Part shown: positions 24,051 to 36,300 of the stretch, piece after piece
Position numbering within the stretch: the first letter of the stretch is position 1
Layout of the letters: every line of letters begins with the position of its first letter
Source of the DNA: Medicago truncatula
Lineage: Eukaryota; Streptophyta; Magnoliopsida; Fabales; Fabaceae
Reading direction: 5' to 3'
Assembly: GCF_003473485.1 (NCBI RefSeq)
Contig: NC_053048.1
Location: 34,716,755-34,780,754 of the forward strand
DNA length: 64,000 nucleotides
Program-made: the position numbers and the translations under genes
The notes under the pieces: generated by a model
Database searches by the model: none
What the model was told of the DNA's origin: nothing
The model's input: the letters and a program-made list of their open reading frames with translations, nothing else

Positions 24051-24967
24051 ATGGTCTAGACCATTCACATTATTTATTTTTTTCACATTAGAGAATCCTA
24101 ATATCGTTATTGTACACACACTTTCTAGAAATCAAAGGTAACATTACTTTCCTTCAACAAAATAAAAAGGTAACATTACTTAAACTTTTGCTTTCTTACT
24201 CTTTAATTTACATTCAATGAGAATATAAATTTATAGAAAGTTTAGTCAACCTGAGGCATCATCATATATATTTCTCATTCAATACTATATGTATATGAAT
24301 TTGGGTTTTCTCATTTTCCTTCCTCATTTTCTCTCAGGTTAGGAGATTTGCTCCAAGATTGATAGTTCTCTCCATTTTAGGGTGGAGAAACTATAATTGC
24401 TTCGGAATTATCACTGGAATGTATGTAAAATTGAGAAGAAGAATTCATAGTCGACTCTTCTATAGTAGCTTGTTGAGAAAGAGAGCTAGATTTGTATTTT
24501 AATAGCAAATATATATTATATAAAATATAAATGGGAGAAATCTATTATAAGAGTTCAAGCATACATACAAATTTGAGTACAACAAGTACTCGGGTCAAAC
24601 GAAAACAAAAATATAGAAATTCTCCATAGAAAAATAAGAGCAAAAACTAAAACCACAACAGAAACACAAAACTCCTAACATAAATATTCAACGACAGCTG
24701 AACAAGAGGAATATCATAGGCGGAACCCCTCGGTCAACTAACTTCTAGACAAATCCACCACAAAATACTTAAGGGTACCAACATGTTTCACAAGTGCCAA
24801 CATGTTTCACAAGAGAGCTAGAATGATTTGAACTAGCCCATGTTTCACAAGTGTCTAACCTTTTGACCACCTTAAAATTTATTGATGTTGCAAGTTTTTG
24901 TTGTTGTGGAAATCGAGCTAATGATGTGTGGCCATATATAGGTGGATTTCATTTTATCTATTCATTT
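24051..24967. other. Spacer, no gene seen
   Basis: A short direct repeat, CAACATGTTTCACAAG, occurs at about 24780 and 24797. A less AT-rich stretch at 24540-24900 may be transposon-derived but carries no motif I can name. Confidence 0.4.
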
Positions 24968-25226
24968 CTCTCTCCGTTTTAAAATAAATGTCACTACACA
25001 TTAAGAAATAAAATGAAATAATCATTGGATATAACGTTTTTACTAAACTGCCCTTACTTTATAAGAAAAAGACAAAATTAAAGTTGTATTGAAAATTGTG
25101 TGAGAGAAAAATTGGAGAGGATAAAGTTGGAAGAAAAAAATTAAAGTTGTATTGAAAATGTAAAGTGACATTCATTTTAAAACAATTTTTTTTACTAAAG
25201 TGACACTCATTTTGAAACGGTGGAAG
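24968..25226. mobile_element. Stowaway-like MITE
   Basis: CTCTCTCCGTTTTAAAATAA is answered at the right by CATTTTGAAACGGTGGAAG. The interior copies of AAAGTTGTATTGAAAAT are in direct order. Confidence 0.7.
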
Positions 25227-25437
25227 TACTAATTACACAATCTAACCAATAAAATCCTCTTGAAAAAACGAAATTCTAACCCATAAAATAATCTCAACAA
25301 TACGATATTTTTTTAAACAAATGTTAGTATTATGTTGGAATGAGGATGGAACTTTGTTCTTCTTATCACACAATTCTTTAACGTCTCCACCTCAACCAAA
25401 AAATTTAATTTTATAACCCTCAAAATACAGTGTTTTT

Positions 25438-25735
25438 TTTTTTTTGACAAAAACAAAACGATATTCATTCATTCAAATCGATAGAGTACATCAGATACAA
25501 ACATCGCTAAAAACGTAAAGGGTGAATCTACGAACAAACTCATAACATCCAAGTTAATAGCATACAACGGCAAAATGTCTAAAAATAATATGATAAAACC
25601 TAAATCACCGAAATACCCATGTTTCCGGATCTGCAACGTTGACGTTCAAATCAATGCTTGAATTTATAATTGATTGATATAGATCTTTCAATAAGAACTG
25701 AACAAACACCGCGACAAGACGAGAAATCAAAAATA
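25438..25735. repeat. Dispersed repeat, uninterrupted copy
   Basis: This segment contains CATACAACGGCAAAATGTCT, then CCGGATCTGCAACGTTGACG, then AATTGATTGATATAGATCTT. The same blocks recur in order at 46255-47225, where three MITEs interrupt them. This copy therefore serves as the empty-site reference. The element class is not recognised. Confidence 0.75.
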
Positions 25736-26209
25736 GGGCCGGCTATTTATATATAAAAATACAGTTATTCTATAAAGTAATTATAGAATAAAATGCAAGA
25801 AAATCCGTTCAAAATTAATATTAGGAAAATCAGTTTTGATTTGGAGGCCTATTTACTAATAACATGAGCAAAAATATTGGTGAATAGCCACATGTATAAC
25901 CATAGTTTTAATATATATATTTTTTTGAGAAAAATAATTTTGAAATTTAAATAGTTAAATATATTATTTTTATAATTTTAATATTTTTAAATAGTTAAAT
26001 ATATAATAAAAATTAATTGAGTGGTATTAATTTTGAAAGAGAAGATAACGGCTTCTCTCTCTCCCGTGTACCATATATTTGAAACGGAATTTTTATTTAT
26101 TTTTTTGTCAAAATTTTAAAAGGAACTTTCAAAAAAAATATTGAGATAAAAAAATTTTGTTTTTAAATGAGTTAAAAGAAAATAGGACGAACTTCTTTAA
26201 ATTTCGGCC

Positions 26210-26400
26210 CATTAATAGCCAATAACCCAAATTATAACACTAAAACAAAGAAAATCATAAACCAAATATTCATTTCACCTTCTCATTCTCTCTCTCTCAT
26301 TCAAGTGTTCTCCACCCGCATTAGAAACCCTAGCCGCTGCCACCCTATTTCTGGCGACTAACAACTCCGACCAGCCTTCTTTTTCCAAATGAAATGCATA
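26210..26400 (+). promoter_or_regulatory. Orphan promoter/leader-like segment
   Basis: GGCCCATTAATAG (a site II-like GGCCCA) is followed by a CT-rich stretch and GAAACCCTAGCCG (telo box AAACCCTAG). These motifs pair in plant translation and ribosomal gene promoters. No protein-coding exon follows that I can identify. It may be a captured gene leader or the start of a non-coding RNA. Confidence 0.4.
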
Positions 26401-26684
26401 CTATTGAAGCTCTCTTTCTCCTCTATCTTTCTATCAAATTATATTTGCAAAAGGAGGAATCTTGAAAATTAGTAATTTTGAAATCTGTGTTGTCTAAACT
26501 TTCGTTGTTTCTTTGTAAATTTTTACCACGTTTGACCCCATCACTCAATACAAAACTCAAATGTTTCAGGATGCTTTAGAGTTCAGACCATGTTTTTGTC
26601 TGCCTATTAACTGAAATTGTCACTATAGCACCTAAATATATGCACAATACTTCTTCTTCTGCATCTACTACATCAATGGAGTGC

Positions 26685-26830
26685 AATTTTTTCTCAAACT
26701 TCATACATGCAACAACAACAACAAAAACAACATAAGAGACACTAAAAGATAAATATCAGATTTGTGTAATTTCTTCTCAACTTTATGCATGCAACAACAA
26801 AAACAACACCATAAGTGACTATATGTATCA
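26685..26830. repeat. Tandem duplication, about 80-bp unit
   Basis: Two copies of a unit containing TTCTCAAACTTCATACATGC and a CAACAACAAAAACAAC run. A third short match to ATGCAACAACAACAA occurs near 30731, beside the second orphan leader. Confidence 0.7.
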
Positions 26831-27539
26831 GATCTGGTTTGGATTTGAGATTTTTTTAATAAATAAGTTTCACAAGTATTGAAACTGTAGATCAATCATT
26901 TATTTTTGAAATGTTTAAATTTCTCAAAATATTTTAGTTTTAATCTACAATTTCAGATATTCTCTCAACTGTCTATTTGTTCGTGTTGTTATATATATAA
27001 TGAAATTACTTTGTTGATAATTTAAACCATTTTTTATCCGTCAAGCCACATAGTTTTGTATTTTTACAGATACATCTTTCTCAATTTATTTTAAGTTGTA
27101 TGGTTTGAAAAATCATTAGTTTGTTTCTAGATCTGAGAAAAATTTATTAATTTCTTTAAATAACATAAATAATTTTTTTGGATCTAAAAACAAATTAATA
27201 TACGATATTTCTTTTTTCAAGCCAAAAAGTTGCCATTTTGGTGGAATAAACATATGAACACGACATTTAATATATAATGCTAACTAAACTAAACACCGTG
27301 TTCCTCATTAACAATAATTTTTTTTTTATGAAGTGTTATAAAAAACTAATAGTGTTTTTTGTACAATAAATATAATTAGTAGATAATTACAGTCATAGAC
27401 GCCACTTACTTAAACAAAATTATGTATACGGATTACAAATAAACTTTTTTCTTATGTATTTATCTTCATTTCTTCAAAACAATATTTAATCACACAAAAA
27501 ATATACTGATCAAACTCTTCACGGTTTTCCTTTATCTTG

Positions 27540-28170
27540 TATTTAAGCATCTCTTTCTTTGTAGTTTGTTAAAGTGATAAGAACACCATTCAACTTTCCT
27601 GCAAAATATAATAGTTTTCAATTTTATTAGCAACATACATGACACTAATTCATCATTTTCAGCAAAAATTTATACAATATGTACTAAATTAATTAATTTG
27701 TCTTTTCATTTCCTCACAGTTGTCTCCTTACTTTGTTTGTAGTTTGCTGAAGGACAAAAACTCTATTCAACTTTCTGCAAAAACATATCTAGATCAAAAT
27801 ATGTAGTTAAAGATAAATACAAATAATGAAGATCAGAAGAACAAAGAAGAAATACATATTTTATTTTATTTTTTTGAACAAAGAGGTACATGATAGATTA
27901 TGAAAAGAGTAAATTACTTACTTGTGTCTCATTTCTTTATTTGTAGTTTGCTGAAGAGATAGTTGAAGATTAAGACAAATAATGAAGATAAGAAAAACAA
28001 AAAAGAGGTACATATTAGATAATGAAGAGAGTAAATTTTAGACATCAAATACCCTTGTGGATCTCTGATAATTTTTTTTATTTTGCAGGACTTTCAACTA
28101 CTTGTTTAGTTGTAAAATGAACAACTTTCAAGTTTCCTGCAAAATAAAATTAAAATAGTAGTTGGAGATT
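27540..28170 (-). repeat. Degenerate repeats resembling duplicated small exons
   Basis: Units near 27550-27609, 27732-27785, 27931-27960 and 28100-28145 share TTTGTAGTTTG and CAACTTTCCTGCAAAAT blocks about 180 bp apart. On the minus strand they start after a TGCAG acceptor-like site, and two end at a GTAAG donor-like site. One frame stays open through several units (KLNRVFVLQQ, KLNGVLITLTN, NLKVVHFTTK). I do not recognise the protein. Confidence 0.4.
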
Positions 28171-28849
28171 AGAAAGTTTGAAAAGAAGAAAAAGTATTGA
28201 CATTTGTAGTTTAGGAGAAAGAAGTTGAGAATGACAAATATGAGTGAAAGTGACTTTGAATATATGGTTTCAAAATCTTTGTGTTTTAAAATTTAGGGGG
28301 GAGTTTTGAAATTTGAAATATGTGATATGACATGATGTAAGTCATGAATGACATTTTTTTTCATTGAAAAATGGGAAATTTTTAAAAGTAATGGAACTAT
28401 GGGAATGGGAAAGACAGTTAGATTTCGTCAAGTCATTTGGAGAAAAATGTGTAAAAATTTGAAACCATAAAGTAATATTAATAGTTAGATGACGTCATCA
28501 GTTAGAAAAGGTAAATTTTAGATTTAAAAGTAACTAAACTAAAGACTTTGTTCAACTTGCATGATATCATCATAGTTACTCATGCCATCACCTAAACCGG
28601 TACTTTTTATTAGTTACAGGACATCATTAAAGTTACTTGAGGTAATTTAGTTCAATAAAATAAATTTATGACATGTTTTACCCCATTGTTAGGACGTGGC
28701 AATCAACCATTGTAGGGCATAAATATATTTTCCACAACATCTTCTCTTCTTATATTAAGAGAGATATATATAAAAATCGAAGTCCATCAAAATAAATAAA
28801 TAAATTACATAGTTATTAGCGGAAATTACATAGTTATAAAAACCGGTAC

Positions 28850-29790
28850 TTTTGTGTATAATAAATATTTTACAATATATTCCCTCAAAAAAATATTTTA
28901 TAATTTATATAAGTGATTTTCTTAAAAAAAAAAATATAAATAAGTGATGACATGTCACATGGTTAATAATTATTTTGAAATTTATATGAGCGACAACTTG
29001 TTTATTATGTTCTATTTTTTTTTTTTAAATTAATTTCAGATAATGGTCATGTATAACTAATTTCCACTGATAACTGTAGACTAATTTATTTATTTTGTTG
29101 GACTTCATTTTTTAGATATTGTTAGAAGAAGTAGATGTTAGTAGATTTGTATCAGCGACAATTTCGCCATAATAATAACTATTAAAGTTTTTTTTTAAGT
29201 TAACAATAACAACTTGTTTCATGTATAATAAATATTTTATAATATATATATTTATATATCAGTGATGACATGTCACATGATTAATAATTATCTTAAAATT
29301 CATATCGGCTAAAACTTGTCTTTTTGTGTTATAATTATTTTGAATTTGTACTCAATGATAACAAATGCTGTATATAATTCTATTATTTTTTTAAGTTAGT
29401 TTTTCACTTACGATATGGTTTGAAAAAAAAGGAGAATAATGTTTTTTTGAAGGAAGGAGAATAATGTTTAATAATATATATCAGTGTATCTCTTGTCTCG
29501 TGTATAATAATTATTTTATAATATATATCAGCGATGACAAATCATATATTCAATATTCATGTCCTCGTAAGCTTAGCTCAGTTGGTTTGGATAATGCATA
29601 ATATATCAAGGTTCAGGATTCTAACTCCGACCACTACCAAAATATGTTCAATACTTATTTTAAAATTTATATCAGCATGTCTTGTTTATAATAATTTTTT
29701 AAAAATTTTGCGAAGTGACAACTTGTCTCGTTTACAACAATTATTTTAAAATTCTGAAGTGATGAGTTGACCCTTGTATAATATATTTTG
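28850..29790. repeat. Degenerate direct-repeat array
   Basis: Phrases such as GTATAATAAATATTTTA, AGTGATGACATGTCACATG and ACTTGTCTCGT recur in the same order near 28850, 29220, 29500 and 29650. They are separated by AT-rich sequence and degrade progressively. The array has no coding content. Confidence 0.6.
29566..29640 (+). mobile_element. tRNA-like SINE scrap
   Basis: CTTAGCTCAGTTGG (box A) is followed 38 bp later by GGTTCAGGATTCTAACTCC (degenerate box B). The spacing suits an internal Pol III promoter of a tRNA-derived SINE. It is not a tRNA gene because no acceptor or anticodon stem can form. Confidence 0.5.
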
Positions 29791-30052
29791 TCAATCTTTT
29801 TTAAAATTTGTCTCTTAAACTATTTATACATCGTCTGTTACTGCCTCACTTCAAATCCATACACATCACTCTTTTTCTACTACTCTCTTTGGTATGCTGT
29901 ACATATCAAACGATCAATGTTTTACCGTTATTTTTATGTAACAATGAAATATATTTACCTTATGTTTTTATGAATATAAAAAAAAAATTAAATTTTAATA
30001 TTCATTAATTAATGTAACAACACGTCTTTAGATCTTGTAAAAAAACACGTCG

Positions 30053-30096
<44 letters not shown>
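30053..30096. repeat. (TA)n-(TG)n microsatellite
   Basis: About 17 TA units run into four TG units. Confidence 0.95.
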
Positions 30097-30359
30097 AAAA
30101 TAACATTTATTAAATTATATTTTTAGAGGTTAAATAAACTACTACTATTTTTTTAATATTTGATAAAGAAATTATTATTATTATATTTTATATATTTTTT
30201 AAAGAATTTATTTATTTTTATTTTTATTATGTTACACTAATTTTGCAATAAAAAAAGTCTATACCCCTTTACCCCTTTCTATCTCGTACAAACCTAGAGT
30301 ATTTTTTTTTATAATTTTCTTTTTATTTTACTTTTTGTCATTTAAGTTTATTCCACACA

Positions 30360-30720
30360 CACCATATTTATTTTAAAGTTAATTTTCTCTCTCTTCACCA
30401 AAGAAATCTGGAAAACTCTCTCATTCTCAAACAAACCCTAGCCTCCTTCAGTGTGTCTCCGGCGGTCGTTACATTGCTCCACCATCTTCATTTTTGAAAA
30501 TCCATCACCATAAAAAGAGTCCCCTCCATCTTCTCTACAAAACCCATTTAAAAATATCAGGAACGGACAACCTTCGCCGGTGACCACCACGCCGGAGCTT
30601 GCAACCACCGTGCCGGGAAAGAGCTTACGTGTTTTCATCCCAATCTGGGTCAGAATTTTTACACAAACACTTAAACCTGGGCTGTTGTCTTCATCAAGGT
30701 CAAGTTCTTTACATATTTTG
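30360..30720 (+). promoter_or_regulatory. Second orphan leader-like segment
   Basis: A CT-rich stretch and AACAAACCCTAGCC lead into relatively GC-rich sequence (30450-30640) ending near AAGGTCAAGTTC. It looks like the leader of an expressed plant gene, but the downstream sequence is AT-rich and non-coding. A 66-codon open frame on the opposite strand shows no motif. Confidence 0.35.
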
Positions 30721-31368
30721 TTTCCATTACATGCAACAACAACAATACAAATATGAAATTGGATGTGATGTTGTATAACTAATGAATATATTTTGTATAT
30801 TTGCTTTTTTGTTGTTGATATAATTATAAAATTGTGTTAGGACTGTTTTTGTTAAATATACATGATATGAAGGTCAACAACAAATGAAATAATTAATGAT
30901 ATTAGGAAAATGAATTCTTATACCTGCCGTGTTCTTCTTGTTGTCAAAGAGAGAATGAGAGAGCGAATGAGAGATTATTAAATTATGAAAGAGTAGTGAA
31001 TGACAATATAAGAGTATTTGAAATTTGAAATTGAAAATTTGCCTCAAAAGTCAGTGTCTTTTGTTGGATGATATTGGAGTTGTAATAAAGAGGATGTAGT
31101 GAATTAAGAAGCAAATCTCATGCCAATAAATTTAGATATATGGAACAAAAAGGAAGTAGTAATAATCAATAATTAAAGTAGTAATTTAGATATATGTTAG
31201 TTTTTTTAAAAAAAAATTGGTCATAAAAGTAGAAGTTGAAAAAAAAACACAATGAGTCCTTATTCCATTACTTCAAATGCACATAGAAACGTATAGGAAA
31301 AAACAAAGGGTACTACTACTAGTGACACTTTCATTGCTCCATTTTTTCATAATTCTCCTACTTGATCT

Positions 31369-31553
31369 AATTCACCACCATTATTACCTCAAGGTCCTCC
31401 TCAAGTTGTTGTTATGAGTCCTTGTGCTGCTTGCAAGATTTTGAGGAGAAGATGTACTGTTGATAAGTGTGCTTTGGCATCTTATTTTCCTCCTATACTG
31501 ATCCTGCCAAGTTTACCATTGCTCATAGAGTTTTTGGTGCTAGCAACATTGAA
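31369..31553 (+). pseudogene. LBD (LOB-domain) gene fragment, frameshifted
   Basis: The frame reads MSPCAACKILRRRCTVDKCA, then LASYFPP, which is the C-x2-C-x6-C-x3-C zinc block of LATERAL ORGAN BOUNDARIES DOMAIN transcription factors. Two extra bases after the FPP codons shift the frame. In the other frame it continues TDPAKFTIAHRVFGASNIE, the GAS block. Upstream, QGPPQVVV resembles the N-terminal flank of LBD1/LBD11-type proteins. The leucine zipper-like part is missing, so it is non-functional. Confidence 0.9.
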
Positions 31554-32809
31554 ACTGAAAATGAATAACATTGAAAAACTGAACCTCATTATCTCAATAA
31601 ACAATATGTAATGAGTGAATCAACCTAGGACTTTTAGCCTCACATTGAAGGTTCACACATAATGTTTGAAAGGAAAAGTGCGTAATGTGAAGATAATTTT
31701 CGGCTGCCTGCAACATCCTTATTTATAATCTTAGGGTATTACATAATAAGGATCCGAGTTTGAACAAGTAAATCCCAGCCCATGAAAAAAGCAAGTGGCA
31801 CAAAACCGTAGTCGACTGCTTTAGATGTCATATTTGTGACCTTCAAGACATCTGAATTAGGTTTTGGGTTCAACATGCAAGTTGTTGCTCTACTTATTAT
31901 ATTTCCAACGAATGCTCGTACACTTCAATCCAATAATCACAACCCAAGTTATGGTCTACAGAGTGACCATAGATCAATATGCAAATAATTTCAAAAATTA
32001 GTCAAAGAAATACATCAGAGATTAATTATGACTCACCATTTAGAAACATGCTAACAAGCTGATATTAGGCTCAAACAGATCTCAAAATTTCAAAGTACAA
32101 AGCCAGAAAATATGTGCTTAAACGTGCAAATTAATATATTTTCAAAAATCCAAAATTAAGCCGAAAAAAAGCTTATGATAGACAACAATAAATAGTTAGA
32201 CCTTAAATATTTTGACAGGACAAACTTAAGTCTTGCAAAATCTAACTTGGTGCAACGTATTTCCTCTAATGATGATGGTGTATGTGTTCCTCTTATTTGA
32301 TCGCAAAACACTTCTTGTGATAATTTTTATTTTTACAAGAGTGATAGTTGGCCTTTAATAAAGTTTAATTATAAAAAGACTTAAATGTACTTTTAGCCCC
32401 CTCAATGTTTATAAACTAGCGATTTTGACCCCTAATTTCAAAAATAGCACATTTGCCCCCACTCCCATTTCAGTCCATTTTACAAAAATCAACACATACA
32501 TAACCATCCACTTAACTAAATCAAACAACATGTAATTTTTTTTATTTTAAAATAAAAAACTAAGCAAACGTCACAATCTTACAAAAACGACCCCAAGTCC
32601 TAGAAATAGATTGTTTAAGTTGAAAAAAATCGAGGAAATAATGTGAAGATATTAACCATTAATTTTCACATTACCAATAATCTAAGGTTTAAGATAGATA
32701 ATATGAAGATTAACAATCAAAATCTCCACATTATTTTCTCAATTTTTTTTTTTCCAACCAAGAGAAGAGAATCTACTACCCCAAATCCCTTTTCCTTATG
32801 CGCGCTTTT

Positions 32810-32816
32810 TATATAA
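32810..32816 (+). promoter_or_regulatory. TATA box of the DIM1-like gene
   Basis: TATATAA after GCGCGC, 500 bp upstream of the ATG at 33316. The distance implies a leader intron (about 32890-33284), because AGAATCAATTT after the pyrimidine-rich CTATTTTACAG looks like an acceptor. The box lies inside the left inverted arm. Confidence 0.5.
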
Positions 32817-33056
32817 TCCTCCCTCAAAAAAAAAAAATATAATCCTCCCCAAGCAAATGTTTCAATCTCGCAACCAATTCTGTTTCGGTTAGTATTCAAT
32901 TTCACTTCTATTAATAATTTTCTTGCTTCGTTCATCATGCTTCATCAATTTTTGCTTGTGTCACTATCTAGTTTTCAATTTTTTGTTATGGAAATTTCAT
33001 ACATAATTGTGCTTTTATCAAATGTATGTATCTGTTATGTGATGCTTGGTTCCACT

Positions 33057-33300
33057 TTTTGAGGGGGCAAAATTGATTCTAGAGCTCTAGAATTGATTCA
33101 CATGTTTGGTTGCTTTCGAGTAGAATTGATTTTGCTTGATTCTACTTGAAGTTCGGATTTGTAGCTTTTGGTTGTAAATGAGTTTTATACACAAATTTAA
33201 AATTCAACTCACTTTTACATGAATGTATAGAAACACAATTCATTTTACCTTCAACTCACTTTTAGTCGTAATCTATTTTACAGAATCAATTTACTCAAAA
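33057..33300. mobile_element. MITE relic between promoter and start codon
   Basis: AATTGATTCTAGAGCTCTAG on the left is answered by TAGTCGTAATCTATTTTAC and AGAATCAATTT on the right. The interior has TCAACTCACTTTTA twice. A similar relic lies near 55640-55850, in cornichon intron 1. Confidence 0.5.
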
Positions 33301-33315
33301 CTGTGGTGAAGAAGA

Positions 33316-36300
33316 ATGAGTTGCATGTTAACAACGTTGTCACAAAAGAGAGAGGTTGATTCTATCATCAGAGACACTATTGATAAGGTTCTTGTCCTGC
33401 GCTTTGGTCGTGAATCTGATCCTAACTGTCTCCACCTCGATCAAATTGTATGTTTTCCTTTTGTCTCCTTTTTTAATTTATCTTGTTTTATTTTTTGAAT
33501 TTTATATGATTCACAATTCTAACCCTTTACTTTTCATTTGTGTTGTTGATACAGCTTTCTAAAGCAGCAAGAGAGGTGTCCAAATTCGCAACGGTGGCAC
33601 TTGTTGATGTTGACTCTCCTGACATTCAAGTTTATGTCAAATATTTTGACATCACTTTGATTCCATCTACACTGTTTTTCTTCAATGCCCATCACATGAA
33701 AATGGATTCTGGGTATGATATTGTTACTTCCTTTGTGTTTTTGCTTTTGTTTATTGCTTCCTGCTCTTTTTTTTTTTTGAACAATCGCTTCCTGTTCTGA
33801 TTTTATGTTCAATTATTTTTAGTTGGTTCTTTAGTTCCGTTATGTTTGTGTAATTGGTAGATATTGTGTTAGATGATTTGCTTATAGTTATGATTCCTAT
33901 TGAAAAGTATTGCAGGAAACAAAAAATGTACTTCCATATTTTGAAACTTGATGATATTTGTAGTCTGTCTCTTATTTATTAAATTTAAAATTTCCCTTTG
34001 GATGTTGATGTTATTCTGTTATATACATGAATTAGTACCAGAATAGATGGTTAGTTTCATTAACTATTTGTTCTACAATGCTTATATGTTCTTATAGTTG
34101 AGATTTGAGATCATTTCGTGAAAAGTTGAGGATTTGAAGTTGGCTTATAGAAGGTCTGAAAACTGGAATTGATCCTTCCTCTTCAATTTTTACAGCATTG
34201 ATCATTATGTATCTGTAAACTTCGATTCATGTGTGTTTAGAGGCGTGAGTGGGCATGTGGGGAAGGAGGGGAGAAGAGAGTTTGTTGGTTAAGAAAGACC
34301 TTCCTTTAGTAAATTGTCCTAAAGTCCAAACAAAGTTGTACGAATCAAATGTCATTCAAATAATTTAGGGAGGATATATCTATGTTGAGATGAGTTTGCT
34401 CATATTGTGAACTCTCTCAACTAAGCTATCCATTTATGTTTTCTCTTTTTGTTTTAAAGTTAGGAGTTAGGACCTAGTTGCCTCTTATTGTGTATGTGTG
34501 TTGTACTACTGCATTCTTTTTAGCTTTTTATCGGTTGTACCTCCTAAACATGTATTTATGGGTGCTTAATTCACCTAATGTTTTAAAATATAGAACCTTT
34601 AGACCTTTACTTTTGGTCACTTTTGTCGAGTTAAAATTTGCAGGTAATATTTTAAATTTGTTATCTTTTGAGTGATATAAAAAATTGAGGCATGGAGGAC
34701 CTCATGATAAAAATTACTATGTGAAATGTTAAAAAATCCCAACATTGGATGAGACAAGGCCTGAAAATGTATTTAAAAGTTGGGGGAGTCCTCACCTTAC
34801 AACCCAGTTTTGTAATGGTTTAGTTAGGCTCAACCCACATTCTAAGAAGAAACACCACTTAAGCAGGCCTATTATTTTAAGCTAAATGAGTTTGCTCTAA
34901 AAGTAAATAGCTACCTTTACACCGGTAAATACAATCTGAACTAATCAATCACTCAAATGTTGGGTAAGTTTGGTTTTTGAAGTGAAGCTTATTCAAATCA
35001 AGTATTGGGTCTAATAAATGTTGCAATGTAATGTACGCCTGAGCCTGAGTCTATGAAACTTTTCATTATCTCTATAGTGCAATTAAACCATGTTTACTCA
35101 AAAGCTTTAGATGGTGTAAATGCAAACTATTAACTTTTTGTATTTGGTAATCCCCTGTTCTGCAAATGTTGGCTTAGATCTCTATGTTTATCTTATGTTC
35201 TGACTTATATCAATGAATTTAGGGAGTCTGCTTTTTTATTTTTTTCTCTTACTTTATTTTATGTAGGACTGCAGATCATACTAAATGGATTGGTGCTTTT
35301 CACAAAAAGCAAGACTTCATTGATGTGGTTGAGGTACGTATCCCTGTTTGCTGGATCCATAATGTTATTCGTGTGGATCTTTCATCTTAGTGGCATGATT
35401 ATCAATTGCTTAAACTACTGATAGCTTTTAATATTAAATTTATAGGTAAAATAGTAATAGATGATGATTATATGAAGATTTACAAGATTATGTAGTCCAA
35501 GCGTGAAAGTATGTGCAATAGTCTTATAGATAATATTGTTAAAAAAAAAGAGTCTTATAGATAATAAATTAGCGATAAATCATATCCTAGTCATTCCAAA
35601 ACAAACAGAATACTTTCAATTACAAAAAAATATTCTAAAACAAAATGATAAATCATATCCTAGTCATTCCACATTGAGAAAATCAGCCTCTATGCCTGGC
35701 TCAGATGAGGACAAGTCAACTCAGCAACTTCAAGAAATCCACTATCATCCAAACTCATCTCTAGCGACATCCCATATTTTACTTTCCTCTTGATGATATT
35801 GGGGAGTGGTCCTTGATAGAAGTCGAAGGTTACTATGCACATATACTAAAGCTTCCGCTCTATGTGGTGTCATCTTGTTTCTCTTCAAAAATGGATAAAT
35901 GAATATGTACTTCAATTTCTTTCACAACATGAAGATGGACAAGGTTGTTCAAGTAGCTTAGGTGCATCCTTTTGAAGTAATAGACCTCGAGCACCATGAA
36001 CCAATCACCATACTTTTGGATCCATCTCATCTTTATCAACTAGAGAATCAAATTGTCAAAACCTTCTCTTCCATCTGAGAAGTTTGCAAACTCTGTTCAC
36101 TTTCCTTCTTTCATCTACAACATGAAACAATCTTCTGAAACATTTTTCTCTTTCCTCAGTGAGCTCAATGGATAAGTGAAGATACTAATAGAGTCCCTCC
36201 ACATCAAGCCATTGAGCTTCCTGAGGAAAGAGAAAAATGTTTTAAAAGGTTGTTTCCTGATGTAAATGAAAGGAAAAAAAGTGAACATAGAGTTTGCCAA

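Larger units (their letters stand above)
31042..32985 (+). repeat. Left arm of large inverted repeat (1,944 bp)
   Basis: This arm is the reverse complement of 41124-43067. Both arms are 1,944 bp and differ at only occasional positions by eye. Outer ends share CCTCAAAAGTCAGTG and inner ends share CTAGTTTTCAATTTTTTG. The arm holds a broken LBD fragment (31369-31553), non-coding sequence, and a TATA-bearing segment ending about 330 bp before the DIM1-like start codon. I see no clear target-site duplication at the outer ends. Confidence 0.95.

Noticed and set aside
28690-28770. Possible Helitron terminus (TCTCTCTTAATATAAGAAGA on the minus strand)
   Set aside because: Suggestive 5'-TC start, but no CTRR end with hairpin was found and no Rep/helicase coding sequence is present.
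28850-29790. CRISPR-like regularity
   Set aside because: Repeats are degenerate and unevenly spaced in a plant nuclear context; there are no cas genes.
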